64,000 nucleotides of DNA from Cryobacterium sp. SO1 (GCF_004210215.2 NZ_CP067394.1:2046001-2110000); one strand, 5' to 3'; shown: positions 1 through 13,907, counted from the stretch's first letter. Translations and numbers: made by a program. The notes: generated by a model from the letters alone, not told the origin.

Positions 1-100
1 TAATTCGTCACAGGCGTGACAGTAAAGCTTAGCTGTTTCCGGGCGCCCCGGGCAACCCGCCTGACGGGGCGTATCGCGGCCGATTGTGCAGTCGGTCGGA

Positions 101-1777
101 TCAGCCCTGCAGCGCCGTTCTGAGGGTGTCCAGGCCGACCCCGCCGAGGTCGAGGGCCCGGCGGTGGAACTCCTTGATGTTGAACGCCGCACCGTCCCTG
201 GTCTGGGCCTCGTCGCGCAGTTGCTCCCAGATGCGCTGGCCGACTTTGTACGACGGCGCCTGGCCGGGCCAGCCGAGGTAACGGTTGACCTCGAATTTGA
301 CGAAGCCCTCGTTCATGTTCACGTTCTTGGCCAGGAAGTCGAATGCGTAGTCGGCGGTCCAGGTCTGTGATCCGTCCGGCACCTTCTTGCCCAGGTGCAC
401 ACCGATGTCGAGCACCACCCTGGCCGCCCGCATCCGCTGCCCATCGAGCATGCCGAGCCGGTCTGCCGGGTCGTCCAGGTAGCCGAGCTGTTCCATCAGG
501 CGCTCGGCGTAGAGCGCCCAGCCCTCGGCGTGGCCGGAGGTGCCGGCCAGCTGCCGTCGCCAGGTGTTCAGCTTGGCCCGGTTGTAGACCGCCTGGCCGA
601 TCTGCAGGTGGTGGCCCGGCACACCCTCGTGGTACACCGTGGTGAGTTCCCGCCAGGTGTCGAACTCGGTCACGCCGACGGGAACCGACCACCACATCCG
701 GCCCGGCCGGGAGAAATCGTCGGTGGGACCGGTGTAGTAGATCCCGCCCTCCTGGGTGGGCGCGATCATGCACTCGAGACGGCGGATTTCGTCGGGGATG
801 TTGAACTGGGTCTCCCCCAGCTCGGCGACGGCCCGGTCGCTGGTCTCCTGCATCCACCGCTGCAGCGCGTCGGTGCCATGCAGCTTGCGGGCGGGGTCGG
901 TGTCGAGGAATTCGATGGCCTCGAGCACTGTCGCGCCGGGCTTGATCTGCCTGGCCACGCTCTCCTGCTCGTCCACCATGCGCCCGAGTTCCTGGATGCC
1001 CCACTCGTAGGTCTCGTCGAGGTCGATGCTCGCACCGAGGAAGTGGCGGGAACGAAGGGCGTAGAGCTCCCGGCCGATGGCGTCCTGCTCAGTGGCGCGC
1101 GGAGCGAGGTCGTCGGCGAGGAAGCTTGCCAGCTTCTCGTACGCGGCGGTAGCCGTGCGGGCACCGGCCGAGAGGTCGTTGGCCAGGGAGGCCGGCAACG
1201 AACCGTTTTCGAGCGCCGCCTCGGCGACGAACTGGTTGAAGAAGCCGTCGTTCGCGGCATTGCGCCTGGCCTGGCCGAGCACCTCGACCACCTGGCGACG
1301 GGCGGGAGTGACGCCCTGCTCGATGCCGAGCCGCAGGGTCTCGATGTAGCCGGTCACGGCGTCGGGCACGGCCTGCAATCGGGCGGAGATGTTGGTCCAG
1401 TCGGCGACGGTGCCCGTGGGCATCAGGTCGAAGACCTCACGGATGGCCTGGGCCGGCGACGCGATCACGTTCAGGTCACGCAGCTGCAGCTGCGCCGCCG
1501 AGCTCTCGAGGTCGAGGGCGAGGGTGCTGCGGAGGTCCGTGAGGGTGACCTCGTCGATCGCATCGACGGCGGCTGTCGCGTCCAGTGCGCCGATGGTGGC
1601 CGTAGCGGCCTGGATGTACCGGGCGTGGCCATCCGGTGAGTAGTCGGCGAACCCGGAGCCGTCCCTGGACCGGCCGATGTAGGTGCCAACCGTTGGGTCG
1701 AGTTCAACGAGGGTGTCGACCCACTGTTCGGCGATCTGGTCGACGGGAGTGGGCGTCCGCTGTTCGTTCAGAGTCAT
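101..1777 (-). CDS. DUF885 family protein, probable zinc metallopeptidase-like
   Basis: A 558-residue protein of the DUF885 family. Its hallmark HEGVPGHH motif is at about residues 383-390; in this family the histidines and glutamate resemble the metal-binding and catalytic residues of gluzincin peptidases. No signal peptide or membrane segment is visible, so it is probably cytoplasmic. The substrate is unknown. The ATG at 1777 has no ribosome binding site, but a TAGGCT box lies 6 nt upstream, which supports a leaderless transcript and this start. It sits 26 nt downstream of polA on the same strand. Its family assignment is firm; enzymatic activity is inferred from the motif alone. Confidence 0.9.
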   Translation of the reverse strand: MTLNEQRTPTPVDQIAEQWVDTLVELDPTVGTYIGRSRDGSGFADYSPDGHARYIQAATATIGALDATAAVDAIDEVTLTDLRSTLALDLESSAAQLQLRDLNVIASPAQAIREVFDLMPTGTVADWTNISARLQAVPDAVTGYIETLRLGIEQGVTPARRQVVEVLGQARRNAANDGFFNQFVAEAALENGSLPASLANDLSAGARTATAAYEKLASFLADDLAPRATEQDAIGRELYALRSRHFLGASIDLDETYEWGIQELGRMVDEQESVARQIKPGATVLEAIEFLDTDPARKLHGTDALQRWMQETSDRAVAELGETQFNIPDEIRRLECMIAPTQEGGIYYTGPTDDFSRPGRMWWSVPVGVTEFDTWRELTTVYHEGVPGHHLQIGQAVYNRAKLNTWRRQLAGTSGHAEGWALYAERLMEQLGYLDDPADRLGMLDGQRMRAARVVLDIGVHLGKKVPDGSQTWTADYAFDFLAKNVNMNEGFVKFEVNRYLGWPGQAPSYKVGQRIWEQLRDEAQTRDGAAFNIKEFHRRALDLGGVGLDTLRTALQG

Positions 1778-1783
1778 GCACCG

Positions 1784-1789
1784 AGCCTA
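1784..1789 (-). promoter_or_regulatory. Putative -10 box of a leaderless promoter for the DUF885 gene
   Basis: TAGGCT on the minus strand, 6 nt before the ATG at 1777. The same box and spacing recur before polA, rpe and aroQ in this window. No convincing -35 box is visible. Confidence 0.5.
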
Positions 1790-1803
1790 GGACATGCCCC
1801 CGA

Positions 1804-4488
1804 TCAGTGGGCGGCGTCGTCCCAGTTGGCGCCGCGGCCGACCTGCACGTCCAGCGGCACGAGCAGCTCGGCGGCCGATTCCATGCGGGCGGTGACCACG
1901 GTCTTCACTGCGTCCCACTCGCCCGGTGCCACGTCGAAGATCAGTTCGTCATGCACCTGCAGCAGCATCCGGCTAGCCAGGTCCTGCTCGCGCAGGTCGA
2001 CGGCGATGTTGTTCATCGCGATCTTCATCAGGTCCGCGGCGGAGCCTTGGATGGGCGCGTTCAGCGCCGCTCGCTCGGCGTTGTCGCGAAGCACCCGGTT
2101 GGGGCTGTTCAGCTCGGGGAACGGCCGGCGACGCCCGAAGATCGTGGTGGTGTAGCCGTCCACCTTTGCCTGCTCGACCACGCGGCGCAGGTAGTCCCGC
2201 ACGGCGCCGAACCTGGCGAAGTAGTCGGTGATCAGTTGCTTGGCCTCGCGGGTCTCGATCCGCAGCTGGCGGGACAGCCCGAAGGCGCTCAGCCCGTAGG
2301 CAAGCCCGTACGACATGGCCTTGACCTTGTTGCGCATCTCGCCGGTGACGTCCTCCGGCGCGACACCGAACACCCGGGCTCCGACGAAACGGTGCAGGTC
2401 CTCCCCCGCATTGAACGCCTCGATCAGGCCGGCATCCTCGGACAGGTGCGCCATGATGCGCATTTCGATCTGGGAGTAGTCCGCGGTCAGCAGGCAATCA
2501 GCCTCGGCGCCGGCGTGGAAGGCGGCCCGAATACGGCGGCCTTCCTCCGTGCGCACCGGGATGTTCTGCAGGTTGGGATCGTTGGAGGAGATCCGGCCGG
2601 TCGCCGTGCCGATCTGCACGTACGTCGTGTGGATGCGGCCGGTGTCGTCGATGGCCTTGTCCAGGGTCTCCACGATCTGGCGGAGCTTGGTGGCGTCCCG
2701 GTGCTTGAGCAGCAGGTCCAGGAACGGGTGCGGGTTGCTGGCCTGGAGGTCGGCGAGGGCGCCGGCATCCGTGGTGAACCCGGTCTTGTTGGCGCGGGTG
2801 CGCGGCATGCCGAGCTGATCGAAGAGCACCTCCTGCAGCTGCTTGGGCGAACCGAGGTTCACCTCGCGGCCGATTTCGGCGTAGGCACTGGCCGCGAGTC
2901 CGGCCGCGGAGTCGCCGAGCTGGGTGGACAGGGCGGCGAGCTCGTCGTGGGACACGGCGACGCCGGCCAGCTCCATGTCGGCCAGGGTCATCAGGGTGGG
3001 CATCTCGAGGTCGGACAGCACGTTCAGCGACCCGGCGTCGAGCAGGCCGACCAGGGTGGCGGCAAGACGGACCGTGTACCAGGAATCCACGGCGACGCCG
3101 CCGGCCTGGGTCTCGTCCGGCACCAGCTGGTTCGGGTCGACGACCGGCAGGCTCTCGTCCAGGTAGCGCGTGACCAGGTCGGCGAGGGTCTTGTCGGGGC
3201 CGCCGGGCCGCAGCAGCCAGCCGGCGATGAGAGTGTCGACGGCCAGTCCGGCCAGTGACAGGCCGGCCCGGGTGAGTGCCTTCACCTGCGGCTTGGCGTC
3301 GTGCATGATCTTGGGGCTGGGGCCGGCGAGCCAGTCCTCCAGCGGCCGGTAGTCGGCCCGGTTCGGCTGCCAGGCGACCGTGGCAGTCTCGGTGGCCGTG
3401 GCCAGACCGAACCCGATGGGCAGGCCGCCCTGAACCTCGACGGTGACGGAGATCGCCGTGCCTGCGCGGGTCACCCGGTCCAGCCAGGTGGCCAGTTCCT
3501 CGTCGAGCAGTTCGCGTTCAACGGGTGCCCGGGCCGCGGCGGGAGCCTCGGGGGTCACGACGGCGGCAGCCGGAGTGGCACCAACACCGTTGCCGTTCCC
3601 GGCTTCGATCTTGATCACCCGGTCCAGCAAGGTGCGGAATTCCAGGCGTCCGAACACGTCGCGCACGGCGTCCTCGTCGATGGGGCCACGCACCAGGTCC
3701 GCCAGCTCGACGGGAAGGTCGAGATCGGTCACGAGCCGGTTGAGCCGGCGATTGCGGATGGCGTTCTCCTTCTGCTCGCGCAGGTTGGCGCCCACAACGC
3801 CGGTGATCTCATCGGCGTGTTCGAGGATCGCGTTCAGGCTGCCGAACCGCTCCAGCCACTTGACCGCGGTCTTCTCGCCGACCTTGCTGATGCCGATCAG
3901 ATTGTCGCTGGTCTCCCCCACCAGCGCGGCGATGTCGGGGTACTGGGCCGGGGCTATGCCGTACTTCTCGCGCACCTTCGCGGGGTCGTACCGGGTCAAC
4001 GCCGAGACGCCCTGGCTGGCCGGGTAGAGCAACGTCACCGTGTCGTTGACGAGCTGGATGGTGTCACGGTCGCCGGACACGACGTACACGGCGTAGCCCT
4101 CCGCCGTGCCGCGCACCGACAGGGTCGCGAGGATATCGTCGGCCTCGTAGTCGTCCTTGGTGAGGGTGGTGATGTTCATGGCCTTGAGGGCCTCCTGCAG
4201 GAGCGGAACCTGGCCCTTGAACTCGGAGGGCGTGATGGCACGTGTGCCCTTGTACTCGGGGTAGTCCCTAGTGCGGAACGAGTACCGGGAGATGTCGAAG
4301 GCAACCGCGATGTGGGTGGGCTTCTCGTTGCGCAGCAGGCTCAGCAGCATCGACAGGAAGCCGTGGATGGCATTGGTGTACTGTCCGTCCCTGGTCTGGA
4401 AGCTGTCGACGGGCAGGGCATGAAATGCCCGGTAGGCCAGCGAGTGGCCGTCGATGATCATCAGGGTAGGCTTTTTGGATTCCGACAC
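1804..4488 (-). CDS. polA: DNA polymerase I
   Basis: An 894-residue DNA polymerase I used in Okazaki-fragment processing and repair synthesis. The N-terminal 5'-nuclease domain (about 1-300) is followed by a 3'-5' exonuclease-like domain and a family A polymerase domain. Polymerase motif A starts at D670 (DYSQIE), the O-helix has Y727 and Y731, and motif C is H846-D847-E848. In the exonuclease-like region the positions matching E. coli D355 and D424 read Thr and Gln in my by-eye alignment, so proofreading is probably lost, as in other actinobacteria. Tyr727 sits where E. coli has Phe762, the residue that governs dideoxynucleotide discrimination. The GTG start at 4488 has a TAGGCT box 6 nt upstream and no ribosome binding site. 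Confidence 0.97.
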   Translation of the reverse strand: MSESKKPTLMIIDGHSLAYRAFHALPVDSFQTRDGQYTNAIHGFLSMLLSLLRNEKPTHIAVAFDISRYSFRTRDYPEYKGTRAITPSEFKGQVPLLQEALKAMNITTLTKDDYEADDILATLSVRGTAEGYAVYVVSGDRDTIQLVNDTVTLLYPASQGVSALTRYDPAKVREKYGIAPAQYPDIAALVGETSDNLIGISKVGEKTAVKWLERFGSLNAILEHADEITGVVGANLREQKENAIRNRRLNRLVTDLDLPVELADLVRGPIDEDAVRDVFGRLEFRTLLDRVIKIEAGNGNGVGATPAAAVVTPEAPAAARAPVERELLDEELATWLDRVTRAGTAISVTVEVQGGLPIGFGLATATETATVAWQPNRADYRPLEDWLAGPSPKIMHDAKPQVKALTRAGLSLAGLAVDTLIAGWLLRPGGPDKTLADLVTRYLDESLPVVDPNQLVPDETQAGGVAVDSWYTVRLAATLVGLLDAGSLNVLSDLEMPTLMTLADMELAGVAVSHDELAALSTQLGDSAAGLAASAYAEIGREVNLGSPKQLQEVLFDQLGMPRTRANKTGFTTDAGALADLQASNPHPFLDLLLKHRDATKLRQIVETLDKAIDDTGRIHTTYVQIGTATGRISSNDPNLQNIPVRTEEGRRIRAAFHAGAEADCLLTADYSQIEMRIMAHLSEDAGLIEAFNAGEDLHRFVGARVFGVAPEDVTGEMRNKVKAMSYGLAYGLSAFGLSRQLRIETREAKQLITDYFARFGAVRDYLRRVVEQAKVDGYTTTIFGRRRPFPELNSPNRVLRDNAERAALNAPIQGSAADLMKIAMNNIAVDLREQDLASRMLLQVHDELIFDVAPGEWDAVKTVVTARMESAAELLVPLDVQVGRGANWDDAAH

Positions 4489-4494
4489 AGTCCC

Positions 4495-4500
4495 AGCCTA
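4495..4500 (-). promoter_or_regulatory. Putative -10 box of a leaderless promoter for polA
   Basis: TAGGCT on the minus strand, ending 6 nt before the polA GTG. A second TAGGCT on the plus strand at 4467-4472 could serve the divergent thioesterase gene, which has a leader and a ribosome binding site. No clear -35 is seen for either. Confidence 0.5.
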
Positions 4501-4541
4501 CAAGCCGCTTTCGGATGGGACCCGGCCGACCCGAGGTGACC

Positions 4542-4997
4542 ATGACCGAACACGCCAGGCACGAACCCATCAGGCCCGCGCACGATGCCGACTACCTGGC
4601 CTGGACGAAGGCGCGCGGCGCCGGCGACCTCGCCGACAAGATGGGCATCGAGTTCACCGAGTTCTCGCTCGACCGGGCGGTCGCCCGGATGCCCGTCGAG
4701 GGGAACACCCAGCCGGCCATGCTTTTGCACGGCGGAGCCTACGTGGTGATGGGCGAGTCGCTCGGGTCGATGTCCGCGAATCTGCACGCCGGAGCCGGCA
4801 AGATCGCGGTGGGCATCGAGATCAACGCCAGCCACACGGGTTCAGCGACCTCCGGCTGGGTCACGGCGGTGTGCACGCCCATCCACCTCGGCCGCACGCT
4901 CACGACCCACGAGATCGTCGTCACCGACGACCGCGGTCGGCGCTGCTCCACCATCCGCATCACGAACCTGATCATGGACCGTCCCGCCGGGGCCTGA
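4542..4997 (+). CDS. Hotdog-fold thioesterase (PaaI/MenI-like)
   Basis: A 151-residue hotdog thioesterase. The HGGA motif at residues 63-66 and Glu72 in ESLGS form the usual acyl-CoA binding and catalytic helix of the PaaI/YdiI/EntH group, which hydrolyses aromatic or short acyl-CoA thioesters. The exact substrate cannot be read from sequence; the 1,4-dihydroxy-2-naphthoyl-CoA thioesterase MenI is one candidate. An ATG at 4515 is in frame, but the ATG at 4542 is preceded by GAGGTG at good spacing, so I use 4542. It diverges from polA and converges on the ANTAR regulator with a shared terminator. Confidence 0.88.
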   Translation: MTEHARHEPIRPAHDADYLAWTKARGAGDLADKMGIEFTEFSLDRAVARMPVEGNTQPAMLLHGGAYVVMGESLGSMSANLHAGAGKIAVGIEINASHTGSATSGWVTAVCTPIHLGRTLTTHEIVVTDDRGRRCSTIRITNLIMDRPAGA

Positions 4998-5025
4998 CTC
5001 CGCGCCCGTTCCGCGCGCGGGTACG

Positions 5026-5065
5026 AAAAGGCGGGCCCCTCCAGGAGGGGCCCGCCCTTTTTGTG
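5026..5065. terminator. Bidirectional intrinsic terminator
   Basis: Perfect inverted repeat, arms 5031-5042 and 5044-5055, flanked by AAAAG on the left and CCTTTTT on the right. It lies between two convergent genes, the thioesterase (ends 4997) and the ANTAR regulator (ends 5088), and has T-tracts in both directions. Confidence 0.9.
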
Positions 5066-5087
5066 ACGGTGGGCGTCGTGGTTCGGG

Positions 5088-5693
5088 TTATTTCTTGGCG
5101 CTGAGCTGTTCGATGATCGCCTGGGCGACGTCGTGCATGGTCAGGCGGCGGTCCATGGACGCCTTCTGGATCCAGCGGAATGCCTCCGGCTCGGTTAGGC
5201 CCATTTTCTCGTTGAGCAGGCCCTTGGCCCGGTCGACGAGCTTGCGGGTCTCGAAGCGCTCGACCAGGTCGGCGACCTCGGCCTCGAGGGTGATGATCTG
5301 GCTGTAGCGGGAGAGGGCGATCTCGATCGCCGGCAACAGGTCGTTCGGGGTGAACGGCTTGACGACATAGGCCAGCGCGCCGGCCTCGCTCGCCCGCTCG
5401 ACCAGTTCCTTCTGGCTGAACGCCGTGAGCAGGACGACGGGGGCGATGTGGGCCTTGGTGATCCGTTCCGCCGCGGAGATCCCGTCGAGGTGGGGCATCT
5501 TCACATCCATGATCACCAGGTCGGGGCGGAGCTCGGTGGCAAGGGCCACGGCGGTCTCGCCGTCGCCGGCTTCGCCGACCACTTCGAATCCGTTGTCACG
5601 GAGGATCTCGACGATGTCGAGCCTGATGAGGGATTCATCCTCCGCTACAACGACGCGGCGGGGGGGTGCTGGAGTTGTCTCTTGGTCGGTCAC
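5088..5693 (-). CDS. pdtaR: ANTAR-domain response regulator, PdtaR-like
   Basis: A 201-residue response regulator with an N-terminal receiver and a C-terminal ANTAR RNA-binding domain (about 125-195). The receiver has the acidic pair E18/D19, phospho-acceptor D63, T90 and K112, so it should be phosphorylatable. The closest characterised type is mycobacterial PdtaR (Rv1626), partner of histidine kinase PdtaS, which acts by RNA antitermination. No kinase is encoded next to it. A TTG at 5699 is also in frame, but a TAGGCT box lies 7 nt before the GTG at 5693 and there is no ribosome binding site, so a leaderless GTG start at 5693 is favoured. Confidence 0.93.
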   Translation of the reverse strand: MTDQETTPAPPRRVVVAEDESLIRLDIVEILRDNGFEVVGEAGDGETAVALATELRPDLVIMDVKMPHLDGISAAERITKAHIAPVVLLTAFSQKELVERASEAGALAYVVKPFTPNDLLPAIEIALSRYSQIITLEAEVADLVERFETRKLVDRAKGLLNEKMGLTEPEAFRWIQKASMDRRLTMHDVAQAIIEQLSAKK

Positions 5694-5700
5694 AGCCAAA

Positions 5701-5706
5701 AGCCTA
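5701..5706 (-). promoter_or_regulatory. Putative -10 box of a leaderless promoter for pdtaR
   Basis: TAGGCT on the minus strand, 7 nt before the GTG at 5693. It decides between the two possible starts of pdtaR. Confidence 0.5.
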
Positions 5707-5709
5707 CGG

Positions 5710-5715
5710 TATTCT
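5710..5715 (+). promoter_or_regulatory. Putative -10 box for tRNA-Leu
   Basis: TATTCT on the plus strand, 16 nt before the mature tRNA 5' end. This would give a short leader. The -35 region is weak. Confidence 0.4.
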
Positions 5716-5731
5716 GGTGCAGGTGTTGTGA

Positions 5732-5817
5732 GCCGGTGTGGCGGAATGGCAGACGCGGAGCACTCAAAATGCTTTGTTCGAAAGGACGTGTGGGTTCGAG
5801 TCCCACCACCGGTACCA
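5732..5817 (+). tRNA. tRNA-Leu (anticodon CAA)
   Basis: An 86-nt type II tRNA with a long variable arm, reading UUG codons. The acceptor arms are GCCGGTG and CACCGGT (one G-T pair at the end), followed by A and an encoded CCA at 5815-5817. The anticodon CAA is at 5765-5767 within a 7-base loop, and the T arm carries GGTTCGAGTCC. It is the only tRNA in the window, and it stands alone between pdtaR and pyk on the opposite strand. Confidence 0.96.
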
Positions 5818-6187
5818 CTTCACCGCATGCCCGTCCCCCGGATTGACCCCGGCGGCGGGCATGCGGTGTCTCGGCCCGTGAGCGAGCCCAAGGCCGCGTT
5901 CCGGTGCCCGGTGTCACGTCAGCTCGATACGAGGAAGAAGTGACTGCATAAGGACGGAATCGGACATTTCGTCCTTTTTTGCGACCTTTGTCCTTATTTT
6001 TTGCGACCTTTGTCCTTATGAGACGTCCGTCACTCAGGCGGCGACACCGGCAGAGGCGTCCAGCGCCCGCATACGCCCTTCTCAGCCATCGTTCGCGCCA
6101 TTCGTCCAGGCGGCGCGGGTGTGGGCGCACAGGCGCCCATCGGCCGTGCACGGGCGTTCAGGAGGGCTTGTGCCTGGGGGAACGACA
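5818..6187. other. Gap between tRNA-Leu and the pyk terminator
   Basis: No convincing gene. It holds a 13-bp inverted repeat (arms 5821-5833 and 5856-5868, CACCGCATGCCCG and complement) immediately after the tRNA. This could be the tRNA terminator although it lacks a T-tract. It also holds the 22-nt tandem repeat at 5975-6018. An open frame running antisense through the tRNA is an artefact of tRNA sequence. Confidence 0.6.
5975..6018. repeat. 22-nt perfect tandem repeat, two copies
   Basis: Two head-to-tail identical units, 5975-5996 and 5997-6018, each six T followed by GCGACCTTTGTCCTTA. An inverted partial copy, ATAAGGAC, lies just upstream at about 5949-5956. No gene function is evident. 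It is AT-richer than its surroundings. Confidence 0.85.
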
Positions 6188-6217
6188 ACAGCCCCGCGGG
6201 TTTCTCCACGGGGCTGT
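6188..6217 (-). terminator. Intrinsic terminator downstream of pyk
   Basis: Inverted repeat with 9-bp arms ACAGCCCCG (6209-6217 read on the minus strand) and its complement at 6188-6196. It begins 15 nt after the pyk stop and is followed on the minus strand by TTGTCGTT. It probably ends transcription of the glt-pyk genes. Confidence 0.7.
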
Positions 6218-6231
6218 CGACGCGCTGCTGC

Positions 6232-7677
6232 TTACTGCTGGGCGTACGCCGGAGCGACACCGTTGTGGGCGTCACCGATGCGGTGAACCCGGATGTCGTT
6301 CGTGGAACCCGCGATTCCGGGAGGGGATCCGGAGATCACCACAACCTTGTCGCCGATCTCGGCCAGGCCCTGGCCAAGCAGGATGTCGTCGACCTGACCG
6401 AACATCGAGTCGGTGTGGGTCACCCGGTCGACCAGGTACGTCTGCACGCCCCAGGTCAGCGCGAGGCGACGACGGATGCTCGCCTCGGGGGTGAAGGCCA
6501 GCATCGGGATCGAGGAGCGCAGGCGCGACATACGACGCGCGGAGTCGCCGGACTCGGTGAAGATGCACAGGTACTTGGCCTCGACGAACTCGGCGACCTC
6601 GATGGCGGCCAGCGTGATGGCGCCGCCCTGGGTGCGCGGCTTGTTGGTGAGCGGAGCGATCCGCTCCAAGCCGTGCTCCTCGGTGGAGGACACGATGCGG
6701 GCCATCGTCTGAACGGTGACCACCGGGTATTCGCCGACGCTGGTCTCGCCGCTGAGCATGACTGCGTCAGCACCGTCGAGCACGGCGTTGGCGACGTCAG
6801 ACGTCTCCGCGCGCGTCGGAACGGGGCTGTGGATCATCGATTCGAGCATCTGCGTCGCGACGATGACCGGCTTCGCCATGCGGCGGGCCAGCTCGACGGC
6901 GTGCTTCTGCACGATGGGGACGGCCTCGAGCGGAAGCTCAACACCCAGGTCGCCACGGGCGACCATGATCGCGTCGAACGCGTCGACGATGCCCTCGAGG
7001 GCTTCCACGGCCTGCGGCTTCTCGATCTTGGCGATGACGGGAACCTTGCGGCCCTCTTCGGCCATGATCTCGTGCACCCGGTCGATGTCGGCGGCGTTGC
7101 GCACGAAGGACAGCGCAATGAGGTCGGTGCCCAGGCGCAGGCCCCAACGCAGGTCTGCCTCGTCCTTGACGGACAGGGCGGGAACGTTGACCGCGACACC
7201 GGGCAGGTTGATGCCCTTGTTGTTCGAAACCGGTCCGGCAACGATGACCTTGGTGGTCACGACGGTGCCGTCGGTTTCGACGACCTCGACCTTGACCTTG
7301 CCGTCGTCGATCAGGAGGAAGTCCCCCTGCTTGACGTCGTTCGGCAGGCCCTTGTAGGTCGTTCCGGACAGTTCCTTGGTGCCGAGGATGTCCTCGGTGG
7401 TGATCTTGAAGATGTCGCCGACGGCGAGGTCGTACGGGCCGCCCTCGAACTTGCCGAGGCGGATCTTCGGGCCCTGGAGGTCGACCATCACGGCGACGGC
7501 GCGGCCGGAGTCGTTGGCTGCCTTGCGGATGTTGGCGTAAACGCCCTCGTGCACGGTGTAGTCACCGTGGCTCAGGTTCATCCGGCAGACGTCTACCCCG
7601 GCGTCGATAATGGCGCGGATCTGTTCGTAGCTTGATGCTGCCGGCCCGAGGGTGGCGACGATTTTCGCGCGTCTCAT
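6232..7677 (-). CDS. pyk: Pyruvate kinase
   Basis: A 481-residue pyruvate kinase, which converts phosphoenolpyruvate and ADP to pyruvate and ATP. It begins MRRAKIVATLGPA, with the substrate and potassium ligands R32, N34 and S36. The family signature around the catalytic lysine (KIEKPQAVEAL) and metal site (ARGDLGVELP) is intact, as is the KPVIVATQMLESM segment. Open sequence continues upstream, but the ATG at 7677 gives the normal family length and has CGGAG upstream. It follows gltD on the same strand after 89 nt and ends at a good terminator. Confidence 0.97.
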   Translation of the reverse strand: MRRAKIVATLGPAASSYEQIRAIIDAGVDVCRMNLSHGDYTVHEGVYANIRKAANDSGRAVAVMVDLQGPKIRLGKFEGGPYDLAVGDIFKITTEDILGTKELSGTTYKGLPNDVKQGDFLLIDDGKVKVEVVETDGTVVTTKVIVAGPVSNNKGINLPGVAVNVPALSVKDEADLRWGLRLGTDLIALSFVRNAADIDRVHEIMAEEGRKVPVIAKIEKPQAVEALEGIVDAFDAIMVARGDLGVELPLEAVPIVQKHAVELARRMAKPVIVATQMLESMIHSPVPTRAETSDVANAVLDGADAVMLSGETSVGEYPVVTVQTMARIVSSTEEHGLERIAPLTNKPRTQGGAITLAAIEVAEFVEAKYLCIFTESGDSARRMSRLRSSIPMLAFTPEASIRRRLALTWGVQTYLVDRVTHTDSMFGQVDDILLGQGLAEIGDKVVVISGSPPGIAGSTNDIRVHRIGDAHNGVAPAYAQQ

Positions 7678-7766
7678 ACTGGTGGATCTCCGGTTTCCGC
7701 GCCGGTGTGGCGCATTGTGCGTTCGGTTGATTGGAGAGAATGGGCAGCGGAATTCAGTTCGTTCGC

Positions 7767-9216
7767 TCAGATGGCAAACGAATGATCCGTCGGCTTCACC
7801 GGGGCGGGCAGTTGAGTCTCGCCTTCGAGATACCGATCGACGGCTGCCGCGGCAGCGCGCCCTTCGGCGATCGCCCATACGATGAGCGACTGACCTCGGC
7901 CTGCATCTCCGGCAACGAAAACACCCTCGTGGCTGGTCTGGTAATCACTATCACGGACGACATTACTCCGGTCGTCGAGCGGTACGTGCAGCTGCTGGGT
8001 CAGCTCGGCCGTGTCCGGACCGGTGAATCCGAGAGCCAGCAACACAAGATCGGCGGGGATCTCTCGCTCGGTTCCGGCCTTGGGGACCCGGCGGCCGTCG
8101 AGATACTCGGTTTCGGCGACCCGGATGGCCCGCACCTCGCCGGCGTCGTTGGCGAGGAACTCGATGGTGGAGGCTAGGTACTCGCGGGTGCCGCCCTCTT
8201 CGTGTGCGCTGGACACCTCGAACAGGGTCGGCGACATGGGCCAGGGCTGGTGCTCCGGCCGGCTGTCGCCGGGCTGCTTACCGATGGCCAGGTTGGTCAC
8301 CGATGCCGCGAGCTGGCGGTGCGCGGTGCCGATGCAGTCGGCACCGGTGTCACCGCCGCCGAGGACGACCACGTGCTTGCCTTCAGCGATGATCTGGTTG
8401 TCGACGGTGTCGCCGGCGCCCACCTTGTTCTGCTGCACGAGGTATTCCATGGCGAAGTGCACCCCGGGCAGGTCGCGGCCCGGGATCGGCAGGTCGCGGG
8501 GCACCATGGCGCCGGTCGCGACGACGACGGCGTCGTAGCGGGCCCGCAGGTCGGCCCAGGTGATGTCCACGCCGATGGTGACGCCGGCACGGAACCGGGT
8601 CCCCTCCGCGGTCATCTGGGCGAGCCGGCCGTCGAGGTGCTTCTTTTCCATCTTGAAGTCCGGGATGCCGTAGCGCAGCAGGCCGCCGATGCGGTCGTCG
8701 CGCTCGAACACGGCCACGGTGTGGCCGGCCCGGGTCAGCTGCTGGGCGGCCGCGAGGCCGGCCGGGCCGGAGCCGACGACGGCGATGGTCTTGCCGGTGA
8801 GCCGGCCGGGCGGCTGGGGGGTCACCCAGCCCTCCGCGAAGGCCTGGTCGATGATGGACACCTCGACCTGCTTGATCGTCACGGCAGGCTGGTTGATGCT
8901 CAGCACGCAGGCGGATTCGCACGGCGCGGGGCAGAGCCGGCCGGTGAACTCCGGGAAGTTGTTCGTGGCGTGCAGGCGCTCGATGGCCTGCCGGCCCTCG
9001 TCCCGCCAGGTGAGGTCGTTCCACTCCGGGATCAGGTTGCCCAGTGGGCAGCCCTGGTGGCAGAACGGCACACCGCAGTCCATGCAGCGGCCGGCCTGTC
9101 GCTTGAGCACGGCCGAATCGCCCGCCTCATAGACCTCTTTCCAGTCCATCAAACGGATGGATACCGGACGACGAGCGGGCAGTTCCCGCTCTGTGGCCTT
9201 CAGGAATCCCTTCGGG

Positions 9217-9224
<8 letters not shown>
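7767..9224 (-). CDS. gltD: Glutamate synthase (NADPH) small subunit
   Basis: A 485-residue beta subunit of glutamate synthase, which passes electrons from NADPH through FAD and Fe-S centres to the large subunit. Cysteine clusters for 4Fe-4S centres are in [13 protein letters not shown] and [10 protein letters not shown] near the N-terminus. An FAD-binding [12 protein letters not shown] and an NADPH-binding [12 protein letters not shown] follow. The start overlaps the gltB stop by 8 nt (ATGGCTGA), so the two are translationally coupled. All key motifs are present. Confidence 0.97.
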
Positions 9225-13793
<4,569 letters not shown>

Positions 13794-13907
13794 TGGACCG
13801 TCCTCACGAAATGACTGGCAGGTGGGGACGACGTTGGCCCGTTAGAAATGGAGATGCCGGCCGCCCGGTATGGAGGGCGGAAACCGTGGACCGGGTGGGG
13901 ACCCCGG

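Noticed and set aside
5690..6151. A 150-residue open frame on the minus strand crossing tRNA-Leu
   Set aside because: Its sequence includes VVGLEPTRPFEQ, the familiar artefact of translating antisense through a tRNA.
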